Assembly (NCBI GenBank): GCA_016196755.1
Contig: JACPXC010000020.1
Coordinates: forward strand, 1 to 64,000
Direction of reading: 5' to 3'
Origin: Elusimicrobiota bacterium
GTDB taxonomy: Bacteria; Elusimicrobiota; Elusimicrobia; UBA1565
DNA: 64,000 bases
Shown here: piece after piece, positions 55,083 through 62,058 of the stretch
How positions within the stretch are numbered: the first letter of the stretch is position 1
Layout of the letters: each line of letters starts with the position of its first letter
Notes under the pieces: generated by a model
What the model was told of the DNA's origin: nothing
The model's input: only the letters and a program-made list of their open reading frames with translations
The model's database searches: none
Program-made: the position numbers and the translations under genes

Positions 55083-55107
55083 GACGACCAGCCGCCCTCT
55101 AAGGTGG

Positions 55108-55113
55108 TAGAAT
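55108..55113 (+). promoter_or_regulatory. -10 box (TAGAAT) of the radical SAM/prenyl operon
   Basis: TAGAAT ends 9 nt before ATG 55123. No clear -35. It is the only promoter-like signal I see before the seven-gene operon. Confidence 0.45.
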
Positions 55114-55122
55114 AGGGCCCTC

Positions 55123-56067
55123 ATGTCCGTCGAGGCCCTAGACAGTTCCCTGGACCGCGTGCGTACGGGTCTCGAGCGCCGCGTGGCCGCCTTGGGGGCC
55201 CGGGTGGGCGACCACCTGGCCGGGTACGTCGGCCAGCCCGGCAAGCTCCTCCGGACGCGCTACACCTTGCTCCTCGGCCGCGCGCTCGGCGTGGACTCGA
55301 TCCAGGCCGAGTCGGTGGCGCGGGCCGTCGAGCTGGTCCATAACGCCTCCCTGCTCCACGACGACTGCATCGACGAGGGGCTGCTGCGCCGCGGCGTGCC
55401 CACCCCGAACGCGCTCTTCGGCGACCGCACGGGCATCCTGGTGGGCGATCTGGCCTTCACCCAGGGGATGGCCGAGGCGGCGCTGGTGTCCTCCGAGGCC
55501 GTCCGGAGCCTGGTGGCCGCGGTCCAGGAGATGACGATCGGCGAGCTGCAGGAGGAGTTCCTCAAGGGCTCGCTCAACGTCTCGGTCGAGGGCTACTACG
55601 GCGTGGCGGCGCGCAAGACCAGCGCGCTCTTCGAGTGGGCGGGCCGCGTGCTCTCCGACGAGAGCCCCCTGGACCATCGCCGCGAGGACCCTCCGCGCCT
55701 GGGCGTGGCCGCCGGAGTGCTCCTGCAGATCGTCGACGACATCCATGATTTCACGCTGGCCGAGGCCGTGGCCGGCAAGCCGCCCGGCCAGGACCTCCAC
55801 AACGGCCGCCTGACCCTGCCGGGCATCATCGCGATGGACGACGACGCCTCGCGTGAGCGCTGGATCGGCCTGTGGGGCGAGCGGTCCTCGGGCCGCCTCG
55901 ACCAGGCTCTGGCCCTCTTCAAGGAAGGCGGGCACCTCGACACCGCGCGCGGCGAGGCGCGGCGCATCATGACGGCGATGCTTCCCTGGGCCGAGGCCCT
56001 GCCTCAGCGCGAGGCCGCCGCCGAGCTCTGCGGCTTCATGACCGCGCTCTTTAACCGGGAGTTCTGA
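55123..56067 (+). CDS. Polyprenyl diphosphate synthase (IspA/IspB type)
   Basis: A 314-aa trans-prenyltransferase that condenses isopentenyl diphosphate onto an allylic primer. It has G-K-L-L-R (41-44 region), the first Asp-rich motif DDCID (80-84) followed by RRG, and the second motif DDIHD (205-209) preceded by G-V-L-L-Q. Length fits the long-chain (quinone side-chain) enzymes, though chain length cannot be read safely. It is the first gene of the operon. A UbiA-type prenyltransferase three genes later is its obvious partner, providing and attaching a prenyl tail. Confidence 0.88.
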   Translation: MSVEALDSSLDRVRTGLERRVAALGARVGDHLAGYVGQPGKLLRTRYTLLLGRALGVDSIQAESVARAVELVHNASLLHDDCIDEGLLRRGVPTPNALFGDRTGILVGDLAFTQGMAEAALVSSEAVRSLVAAVQEMTIGELQEEFLKGSLNVSVEGYYGVAARKTSALFEWAGRVLSDESPLDHRREDPPRLGVAAGVLLQIVDDIHDFTLAEAVAGKPPGQDLHNGRLTLPGIIAMDDDASRERWIGLWGERSSGRLDQALALFKEGGHLDTARGEARRIMTAMLPWAEALPQREAAAELCGFMTALFNREF

Positions 56068-56068
56068 C

Positions 56069-56515
56069 GTGAGCCTATACCAGAAGCTGTCGCGGCTGGC
56101 CTGGAAGACCGGGGAGTACAAGGTCTCCGAGGACGCCGTCGCCGACGGCAAGGGCCTGACCGGCGCGGCCCTGAGGGATTTTTTGCGCTCTAAGATGGAG
56201 TGGATCGTCGCCCGCGAGGCCTTGGAGCCCACCGCGGCGTCGCCGCAGAGCAAGGAGGGACGGATGAAGCTGGCCCAATACGTGAAGTTCCGCGAAGAGA
56301 AGTTCGGCGGAGTACTATTTGAGACGAAGTCCGAGAAGGTGTTCACGCTGTCGCAGACCGGCGCGGCCATCCTGCGCGAGATCGTCGCCGGCGGCGTGGA
56401 GTCCGAGGTCGTGGCGCGCCTGCGGGAGCGCTTCGCCGACAAGTCCGGCGCGCTCGAGAAGGAAGCCAAGGAGTTCATCGCCGACCTGCGCGCCAAGGGG
56501 CTGGTGACCGAGTGA
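56069..56515 (+). CDS. PqqD-like peptide-recognition protein
   Basis: A 148-aa protein. The C-terminal ~80 residues are PqqD-like (E-K-F-G-G-V-L-F-E-T-K-S-E-K-V-F-T-L-S-Q-T-G, then a helix, then F-I-A-D-L-R-A-K-G-L-V). PqqD domains bind the leader of a ribosomal peptide and hand it to a radical SAM enzyme. The N-terminal ~65 residues are an added helical region. The start is GTG 56069, just after the synthase stop, and the end overlaps the radical SAM start (GTGA). The small peptide at 59434 is the likely client. Confidence 0.8.
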   Translation: MSLYQKLSRLAWKTGEYKVSEDAVADGKGLTGAALRDFLRSKMEWIVAREALEPTAASPQSKEGRMKLAQYVKFREEKFGGVLFETKSEKVFTLSQTGAAILREIVAGGVESEVVARLRERFADKSGALEKEAKEFIADLRAKGLVTE

Positions 56516-57531
56516 GCTCGGTCACCGAGAAGCTCCAGAAGAGCTCCAGCCTGGGCTACACCGGCGAGAACCCCGCCGTGCGCCCCGGGGACACCGGCTC
56601 CGGCGACCTGGGCGCCCCGCTCTACGTGGCCTGGCAGATCACCAACGAGTGCAACCTGGCCTGCCTGCACTGCATCGAGGAGTCGGGCCCCGGCAAGGCG
56701 TTCAAGGACGAGCTCTCCAAGGAGCAGATATTCGCCGTCCTCAAGCAGATGGTCGAGCACCAGGTGCCGTACATGTCCTTCTCCGGCGGCGAGCCGATGG
56801 TGCATCCCCATTTCTGGGAGATGACCGAGTACCTCTGCGCCAACGGGGTCCAGCTCAAGGTCGAGACCAACGGCCACTACCTCACGCCCGAGGCCTGCAA
56901 GCGCCTCAAGGACCTGGGCGTCAAGGCCGTCCAGGTGTCGATGGACGGAGGCTCCAAGGAGACCTTCAAGAAGATGCGCGTGCACGGGAACTGGGACACC
57001 ATGGTCCAGGGCCTCAAGAACCTGCGCGCCGCCGGCGTGCCGCTCGAGATCAACTACTCGCCGACCAAGTTCAACACCCACGAGATCGCCCAGGCCGTCG
57101 ACCTCTCCCACGAGCTCGGCGCCTACAGCTTCTACACCGGCCGCACGATGTACACCGGCAACGCGGTGCGGACCTGGCACCTGCTCGTCCCCACCGACGA
57201 GCAGTACACGGCGTACTTCAAGACCCTCCACGAGAAGACCGCGCAGTACGAGGGCCGCATGCGGGTCTACTTCCACGAGATGGGGCTCTTGGAGGAGCTG
57301 CGCTACCGGCTCGAGAACCCGGCGGCGCTCTTCATCATCCTGCCCAACGGGCTCGTCAAGCTCATCAACGCCCTGCCCTTCATCTGCGGCGACCTGCGCA
57401 CGGACTCGGTCACCAAGGTCTGGGCGGGCTTCCAGACCGCCTGGAAGGACCCCAAGGTGGCGGCGTTCGTCTCCGACATGGCCACCGACCCGAAGCTGAC
57501 CTCGGCGCTCCATAAATGGGTGTTCGTGTGA
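56512..57531 (+). CDS. Radical SAM enzyme 1 (peptide-modifying type)
   Basis: A 339-aa radical SAM protein. Cys47-x3-Cys51-x2-Cys54 (ECNLACLHC) holds the catalytic Fe4S4 cluster and SGGEP is the SAM-contacting motif. The sequence resembles PqqE/SPASM enzymes in its first 250 residues. The C-terminus keeps only one conserved Cys (PFICGD), so a full SPASM domain with two extra clusters is not present. It overlaps both neighbours by four bases (GTGA), directly after PqqD. The likely task is modification of the 36-aa peptide. Confidence 0.88.
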   Translation: MSSVTEKLQKSSSLGYTGENPAVRPGDTGSGDLGAPLYVAWQITNECNLACLHCIEESGPGKAFKDELSKEQIFAVLKQMVEHQVPYMSFSGGEPMVHPHFWEMTEYLCANGVQLKVETNGHYLTPEACKRLKDLGVKAVQVSMDGGSKETFKKMRVHGNWDTMVQGLKNLRAAGVPLEINYSPTKFNTHEIAQAVDLSHELGAYSFYTGRTMYTGNAVRTWHLLVPTDEQYTAYFKTLHEKTAQYEGRMRVYFHEMGLLEELRYRLENPAALFIILPNGLVKLINALPFICGDLRTDSVTKVWAGFQTAWKDPKVAAFVSDMATDPKLTSALHKWVFV

Positions 57532-58454
57532 TCAAGGCCGTGGTCAACGATCCCCCGCACCTCAAGCCCGGAGCGGCCATCCCGCTCAAGGTCTTCAGCA
57601 TCGTCCGCTACCGCTTCTTCCTCTACGCGGGGCTCTTGCCGTACCTGCTGGGGGCCGCCTGGGCTTACGGGATCGAGGAGACCTTCCGGCCCGGCGTGTT
57701 CTGGACCGGCTTCATGGGGATATTCCTCTCGGTGGTCGGCGTCGAGGCCTTCAACGAGTACTTCGATTCGCGCATGGGCACCGACCGGGTGTTCAACCCC
57801 GACGACGAGGACCCGATCCCGGACTGGGTGTTGACCCTGGGGATCGGCGCGTTCGCGGCGGCGGCCTCGGTCGGCCTCTATCTGGCCGTGGCCGGCGGCT
57901 GGCCGATCGTGCTCTACACTTTGCTCGGCGGCCTGGCGGCGGTGTTCTACGTCGGCCCACCCATCCGCTGGGTCTACCGCGGCCTTGGCGAGACGATGAT
58001 CGCGCTCTCCTACGGCCCGTGGATGACGCTGGGCAGCCTGCACCTGCAGACCGGGCATTTCTCCTGGGGAGCGCTCCTGGCCTCCTGCGTGCCGGGCTTT
58101 CTCATCATGGCCCTGGCCGTCGTCAACGCCATCCCGGATTTCCACCAGGACCGCCTGGTCGGCAAGCGCAACATCGTCGTGCGCGTGGGACGGCTCAACG
58201 GCGTGCGTGTCTATCTCGGCCTGGCCGCGCTGGGCCTACTGACTCCGGTGGCAGGCGTGGCGGCCGGCCTGTTCCCGACCGGCGCGCTGGCCGCGCTCCT
58301 GGCGGCCCCGCTCCTGGTCTTGAGCGGCCGCGAGGCCTTCAAGACCTACGACACCCCGCGCGAGTTCATCCCCGCGGTGCGCTACATCGTGGTCTGCTAC
58401 ATCGCCGGGACGACGCTGTTTACCGCCGCATTGTTCCTCCACCGATGGATCTGA
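57528..58454 (+). CDS. UbiA-family prenyltransferase
   Basis: A 308-aa inner-membrane protein with about nine helices. It has the two Asp-rich loops of the family: N-E-Y-F-D-S-R-M-G-T-D and D-F-H-Q-D-R-L-V-G-K-R-N. UbiA proteins transfer a polyprenyl chain to an aromatic or other acceptor at the membrane; MenA and UbiA make quinones. The start is GTG 57528, whose GTGA overlaps the upstream stop; ATG 57516 is an alternative. The next gene starts ten bases before this one ends. Its acceptor may be the product of the radical SAM enzymes. Confidence 0.88.
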   Translation: MIKAVVNDPPHLKPGAAIPLKVFSIVRYRFFLYAGLLPYLLGAAWAYGIEETFRPGVFWTGFMGIFLSVVGVEAFNEYFDSRMGTDRVFNPDDEDPIPDWVLTLGIGAFAAAASVGLYLAVAGGWPIVLYTLLGGLAAVFYVGPPIRWVYRGLGETMIALSYGPWMTLGSLHLQTGHFSWGALLASCVPGFLIMALAVVNAIPDFHQDRLVGKRNIVVRVGRLNGVRVYLGLAALGLLTPVAGVAAGLFPTGALAALLAAPLLVLSGREAFKTYDTPREFIPAVRYIVVCYIAGTTLFTAALFLHRWI

Positions 58455-59437
58455 GCGCCCCGTTGTTCGTGTCCTGGCAGTTGACCCGGGACTGCAACCT
58501 GGCCTGCCTGCACTGCTGCACCGACTCGGCGCCGGGCCGCAAGGCGCCGGGGGAGCTCTCCCGCGAGGAGGCGCTCCGCGTGGCGCGCCAGATCGTGGAG
58601 GCCGGCGTCCCCTACGCCATGGTCTGCGGCGGCGAGCCGACCATCGTGCCGTGGTTCTGGGAGGTCGTGGAGGTCCTGGGGCGCGGCGGCGTCCAGCTCA
58701 AGATCGAGACCAACGGGCAGTCCTTCGGCCCCTCCGAGGCGGCGCGTCTGGCCTCCCTGCCGATCCGCTCGGTCCAGATAAGCCTCGACGGCGACAGCGA
58801 GGCTGTCTACGCCAAACAGCGCCCCGGGGGCGTCCTCTCCAAGGCTCATGCCGCCTGCCGGGCCGTCGTCTCCGCCGGCCTGCCGCTCGAGATCACCTTC
58901 GCCCCGACCCGGGTCAACATCCACGAGGCCGAGGCCGTGGCCGCGCGGGCCGTCTCCCTGGGCGCCTTCCGCTTCAACACCGGGGCCCTCATGCGCCTGG
59001 GCACGGCCGCCAAGCTCTGGGACCGCCTCGAGCCGACGGTCGAGCAGTATGCGGCTTTCCGTGCCGTCCTCGAGCGGCTCGACGGCGGTCTTAACAAGAA
59101 AATCGAGTACTGCTATACTCCTTTTACTATCGAGGAAGGCCTCCGCGAAGGCCTGTCCGCCCCTCCGGCCACGCTCTTGGTGCTGCCGGACGGCCGGGTG
59201 AAGGTGGCCGCGCCCCTTCCCTTTACGTGCGCCGACCTGCGCCAGGCGAGCCTGGCCCAGGCTTGGGACGACTACCGCTCGGCATGGGAGCGCCCCCAAG
59301 TGCGCGAGGCCGCCGACCGGCTCCTAGCGGAGCCCGAACGGCTGGCCGACGCGAACACGTGGCGCGTGCTCGACACAGATCTGCGCTCGACGGGTGACCG
59401 TACGACGCGGAATGCGGTGTATCAGGAGACCCAATGA
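58445..59437 (+). CDS. Radical SAM enzyme 2 (peptide-modifying type)
   Basis: A 330-aa paralogue of the 56512 gene. Cys17-x3-Cys21-x2-Cys24 (DCNLACLHC) and CGGEP are intact. The C-terminus again has a single conserved Cys (PFTCADLR). The start ATG 58445 lies within the end of the UbiA gene. The stop overlaps the ATG of the small peptide gene (ATGA), tying peptide and enzyme expression together. Confidence 0.88.
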   Translation: MDLSAPLFVSWQLTRDCNLACLHCCTDSAPGRKAPGELSREEALRVARQIVEAGVPYAMVCGGEPTIVPWFWEVVEVLGRGGVQLKIETNGQSFGPSEAARLASLPIRSVQISLDGDSEAVYAKQRPGGVLSKAHAACRAVVSAGLPLEITFAPTRVNIHEAEAVAARAVSLGAFRFNTGALMRLGTAAKLWDRLEPTVEQYAAFRAVLERLDGGLNKKIEYCYTPFTIEEGLREGLSAPPATLLVLPDGRVKVAAPLPFTCADLRQASLAQAWDDYRSAWERPQVREAADRLLAEPERLADANTWRVLDTDLRSTGDRTTRNAVYQETQ

Positions 59438-59544
59438 ACAACAAGCCCGCATCGAATGTCGCTGAGAAGCCCGTCTGGGAGAAGCCGTGCCTCGAGGAAG
59501 TCTCCCAGCGCGTGATGGCTCAGCCGTACATTCGGTTCACGTGA
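59434..59544 (+). CDS. 36-aa PqqA-like precursor peptide (putative RiPP)
   Basis: A 36-aa peptide with a basic N-terminus and the stretch WEKPCLEEVSQRVMAQPY (15-32), then I-R-F-T. PqqA-type precursors commonly show W-x-K-P-x-x-x-E followed by a Glu-x3-Tyr pair that PqqE cross-links. Here Trp15, Lys17-Pro18 and Glu21/Glu22 match and Tyr32 falls where the PqqA Tyr would. The Glu position four before it is Met28. A Cys19 adds a possible thioether donor. AGGAGA precedes the ATG. It overlaps the upstream enzyme by ATGA and the downstream one by GTGA. Assignment as substrate is inference from size, motif and position. Confidence 0.75.
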   Translation: MNNKPASNVAEKPVWEKPCLEEVSQRVMAQPYIRFT

Positions 59545-60536
59545 GTAAAGAGAGGGGGGCCGACGTAGGAGACTACTCGGCCCCCCTCTTCCTTGCGTGG
59601 CAGCTCACCAACCGCTGCCAAGCCCGCTGCCTCCACTGCTGCGAGGAGTCGGGACCCGATAAGGCCTGGAAAGACGAGCTGACCCGCGAGGAGTCGCTCA
59701 AGCTGGCCCGCGACGCCGTCGCCGCCGGCATCCCCTACGCCGCCTTCGGCGGCGGCGAGCCGCTGGGAGTCAAGCACGTCTGGGAGGTGCTCAAGGTCCT
59801 CGTCGAAGGGGGGACCGAGCTCAAGCTCGAGACCAACGGCCTGCCGATCGGCGAGCGCGAGGCCGACCTCCTGGCCGAGTGGAAGGCGCAGTGCATCCAG
59901 ATCTCGATGGACGGAGCCACCAAGGAGGTCCACGAGACCGTGCGCCCCGGCGGCGACTTCGACGGCGCGCTGGCCTCGATCAAGCGCCTTGTAAAGCGCG
60001 GCCTGAGCCCCGAGTTCGTCTTCGTCCCCAACAAGCGCAATGCCCATCAGGCCGCCGCCGCCTACGAGCTGGCCGCCCAGCTCGGCTGCCGCACCTTCGT
60101 CACCGGCCCCATGATGCGTCTGGGCCGCGCCGCCCAGTCATGGAACGGCCTGAGCCTGGCCGACCGCGAGTGGGCCGACGCCGAGGCCGTCATGCGCCAA
60201 AAGGCCGCCCAGCTCGGCGAGCCGGTCAAGCTCTCCGTCTACCCCTGGGACATCCTGACCGAGATGCGCACCCGCCTCGAGAGCCCGCAGGCCATGATGC
60301 TGGTCGTCCCCAACGGGCGGGCCAAGCTCCTCAACGCCCTGCCCTTCGCCCCGGGGGACCTCCGCCGGCACAGCCTCGCCGAGTGCTGGGAGTTCTACAA
60401 GGAAGCCTGGCGCTCCGAGGAGGTCGCCGATTTCATCGAGCGCGCCCAGACCGACTCGAGCCTCCTCCGCTACGCCAACGACACCTGGGACACCGGCGAG
60501 TGGACTCTCCGCCGCAAAGCCCTGGCCTCCCGCTGA
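59541..60536 (+). CDS. Radical SAM enzyme 3 (peptide-modifying type)
   Basis: A 331-aa third paralogue from GTG 59541, overlapping the peptide stop. The frame is open further upstream, but similarity begins at S-A-P-L-F-L-A-W-Q. Cys26-x3-Cys30-x2-Cys33 (RCQARCLHC) and GGGEP are present. The C-terminal Cys kept in the other two copies is replaced (PFAPGDLR). It therefore appears to carry only the SAM cluster, suggesting a different step from enzymes 1 and 2. It is the last gene of the operon. Confidence 0.88.
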   Translation: MSKERGADVGDYSAPLFLAWQLTNRCQARCLHCCEESGPDKAWKDELTREESLKLARDAVAAGIPYAAFGGGEPLGVKHVWEVLKVLVEGGTELKLETNGLPIGEREADLLAEWKAQCIQISMDGATKEVHETVRPGGDFDGALASIKRLVKRGLSPEFVFVPNKRNAHQAAAAYELAAQLGCRTFVTGPMMRLGRAAQSWNGLSLADREWADAEAVMRQKAAQLGEPVKLSVYPWDILTEMRTRLESPQAMMLVVPNGRAKLLNALPFAPGDLRRHSLAECWEFYKEAWRSEEVADFIERAQTDSSLLRYANDTWDTGEWTLRRKALASR

Positions 60537-60583
60537 TTGTTGCGCTCGGGGTCAGACCTTGATGTTGCGTTTCCGCCAATCCC

Positions 60584-60766
60584 ATGAATGAGGAAGAATC
60601 CGAAGTCGATTGTCCCTACTGCGGCGAGGGGATAACCATCCTGGTCGATCCGTCGGTCTCTCGGCAGACCTATATCGAGGACTGCTCCGTCTGCTGCCGC
60701 CCCATCCAATTCGTCGTCTCGTGCGAGGACGGGGCGGTCGTGTCGATCGAAGCCGGAAAGTCATAG
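60584..60766 (+). CDS. CPXCG-motif small zinc-ribbon protein
   Basis: A 60-aa protein with two knuckles, Cys10-P-Y-Cys13-G and Cys34-S-V-Cys37-Cys38. It matches the CPXCG cysteine-rich family, a probable zinc ribbon of unknown role. Starts with M-N-E-E-E-S-E, as many members do. No strong promoter or Shine-Dalgarno sequence is seen; 47 nt separate it from the radical SAM operon. Confidence 0.8.
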   Translation: MNEEESEVDCPYCGEGITILVDPSVSRQTYIEDCSVCCRPIQFVVSCEDGAVVSIEAGKS

Positions 60767-60794
60767 ACCCCTGGCGCGTTTCGGCCATCCCGGC

Positions 60795-60800
60795 TATTAT
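60795..60800 (+). promoter_or_regulatory. -10 box (TATTAT)
   Basis: TATTAT ends 9 nt before ATG 60810. A weak TGGCGC lies 17 nt upstream (60772-60777). Confidence 0.4.
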
Positions 60801-60809
60801 TTCGGCTGC

Positions 60810-61283
60810 ATGGCATATAGGCTGAGGGCGTTCATCGCGGAGAGGCGGCAGCTCGAGGCTTTGGCTGCGCGCCTCCAGGGGGCGCGGGTCATCGACCTGA
60901 CCGGCTCGCTCGGAATCCTGCCGTTAGTCGACGGCGTGGAATCCATGCTGGCTTCCGGCGGCAAGCCGCCGTTCGGGGGGCTCAAGGTGTCCGAGGCCCT
61001 GGCCGCCGCGGCCGCCGCGGCGTCGGGCGACGGGCCCCTGGCCTACGCCGAGGCCGACTACCAGAGGGACAAGGATTTCCAGGCCGCGGTGGTCTGGGCG
61101 GCGGGCAAGGTCGTCTACGGCCCGCGCCTCGACGCCACGGCCTGGGATCCGCGCGAGGCCGGCGACTCCGGGAGGCCCGTCAACGGGGCCCTGCGTCTGC
61201 TCGGGGTCAGCGCCGCCGGCTTCGACGACGAGTGGGACGCCGTCGGCTTGGCGCGCCACATCGACACCTCGGCCTGGACTTAA
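60810..61283 (+). CDS. Protein of unknown function
   Basis: A 157-aa soluble protein. The N-terminal half is helical and Ala-rich (VSEALAAAAAAASGDG), followed by Y-A-E-A-D-Y-Q-R-D-K-D-F-Q-A-A-V-V-W-A-A-G-K-V-V-Y-G-P, which looks like a compact domain. No family recognised. Its stop overlaps that of the convergent response regulator in TTAA. Confidence 0.55.
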   Translation: MAYRLRAFIAERRQLEALAARLQGARVIDLTGSLGILPLVDGVESMLASGGKPPFGGLKVSEALAAAAAAASGDGPLAYAEADYQRDKDFQAAVVWAAGKVVYGPRLDATAWDPREAGDSGRPVNGALRLLGVSAAGFDDEWDAVGLARHIDTSAWT

Positions 61284-61651
61284 CGCTCGAGGCCCAGCAG
61301 CATCTTGGAGCGAAGCCCCATCTCGGCCAGGCTGAACGGCTTGGGCATGTATGCGTCGGCGCCGAGATCGAGCGCCTTGGTCACGTCCTTCTCGGTCTTG
61401 CGCGCGGTCAGCATGAGGATGCGGAGCTTGGAGGTCTCCGGGCTCTCGCGCAGGCGCTTGCAGACCTCGAGCCCGGTCATCTGGGGCATGTCGACGTCGA
61501 GGATGATGAGGTCGGGGTGGACGGCCTGGGCCATGCGCAGGCCCGAGACCCCGTTGGGCGCCGCGATCACGTGGTGGCCCTGCGCCTCGAAATAGTCCAC
61601 GAGCATGTCGCGGATCAGGGCGTCGTCGTCGACGACCAGGATGTTCGGCAT
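61280..61651 (-). CDS. Single-domain response regulator
   Basis: A 123-aa receiver domain with Asp8-Asp10 (VVDDDALI), phosphorylation site Asp52 (IILDVDMPQMTG), the Thr in L-M-L-T-A-R and the Lys in MPKPFS. It resembles PilG/CheY-like or gliding-type regulators. The frame is open to GTG 61669, but ATG 61651 gives the normal start and follows a TACAAT box by 8 nt. The divergent vanZ-like gene starts 47 nt away. Confidence 0.9.
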   Translation of the reverse strand: MPNILVVDDDALIRDMLVDYFEAQGHHVIAAPNGVSGLRMAQAVHPDLIILDVDMPQMTGLEVCKRLRESPETSKLRILMLTARKTEKDVTKALDLGADAYMPKPFSLAEMGLRSKMLLGLER

Positions 61652-61659
61652 CGTGCGGC

Positions 61660-61665
61660 ATTGTA
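61660..61665 (-). promoter_or_regulatory. -10 box (TACAAT) of the response regulator
   Basis: Minus-strand TACAAT, 8 nt before ATG 61651. It lies inside the longer open frame and so argues for the shorter start. Confidence 0.5.
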
Positions 61666-61687
61666 GCACGCAGTCCGCGGAAGGTCA

Positions 61688-61693
61688 TAGAAT
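61688..61693 (+). promoter_or_regulatory. -10 box (TAGAAT) of the vanZ-like gene
   Basis: TAGAAT, 5 nt before GTG 61699; divergent from the response-regulator promoter. Confidence 0.4.
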
Positions 61694-61698
61694 GGCGC

Positions 61699-62058
61699 GT
61701 GCCGCGCCTCCTGCCTCTGTGGCTGCCAGTCGCCCTGTGGTGCGTGGTCATCTTCGCGTTCTCGTCGGTCGGCGGCTCCGGGCTGTCGGGCGGTTTCCTC
61801 GACTTCCTCATGCGCAAGGGCGCGCACCTGGGCGAGTACGCCGTTCTCATGCTCTTGACCCGGCGCGCATTGGCCGGCAGCGGGGCTCCGCTGCCGGAGG
61901 CCGGGGCCTTCCTTTTCTGCCTGCTCTACGCCGCCGGCGACGAATGGCACCAGACCTTCGTGCCGCTGCGCGAGGGCCGGCCGAGCGATGTCCTCATCGA
62001 CGCCTGCGGCGCCGCGGCGGCCTGGGTCCTGGCGCGTTGGCGGCGCGCCAAGTTCTGA
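61699..62058 (+). CDS. VanZ-like membrane protein
   Basis: A 119-aa protein with about four helices and the VanZ-family phrases F-A-F-S-S, R-K-G-A-H-L-G-E-Y-A-V-L, D-E-W-H-Q-T-F-V-P-L-R-E-G-R-P-S-D-V-L-I-D. Its molecular function is unknown, although the first member slightly raises teicoplanin resistance. GTG start. The stop abuts the convergent solute-binding protein stop with no spacing. Confidence 0.85.
   Translation: MPRLLPLWLPVALWCVVIFAFSSVGGSGLSGGFLDFLMRKGAHLGEYAVLMLLTRRALAGSGAPLPEAGAFLFCLLYAAGDEWHQTFVPLREGRPSDVLIDACGAAAAWVLARWRRAKF

Noticed and set aside
57516-57527. ATG 57516 as start of the UbiA gene
   Set aside because: Possible, but GTG 57528 gives the GTGA overlap used throughout this operon.
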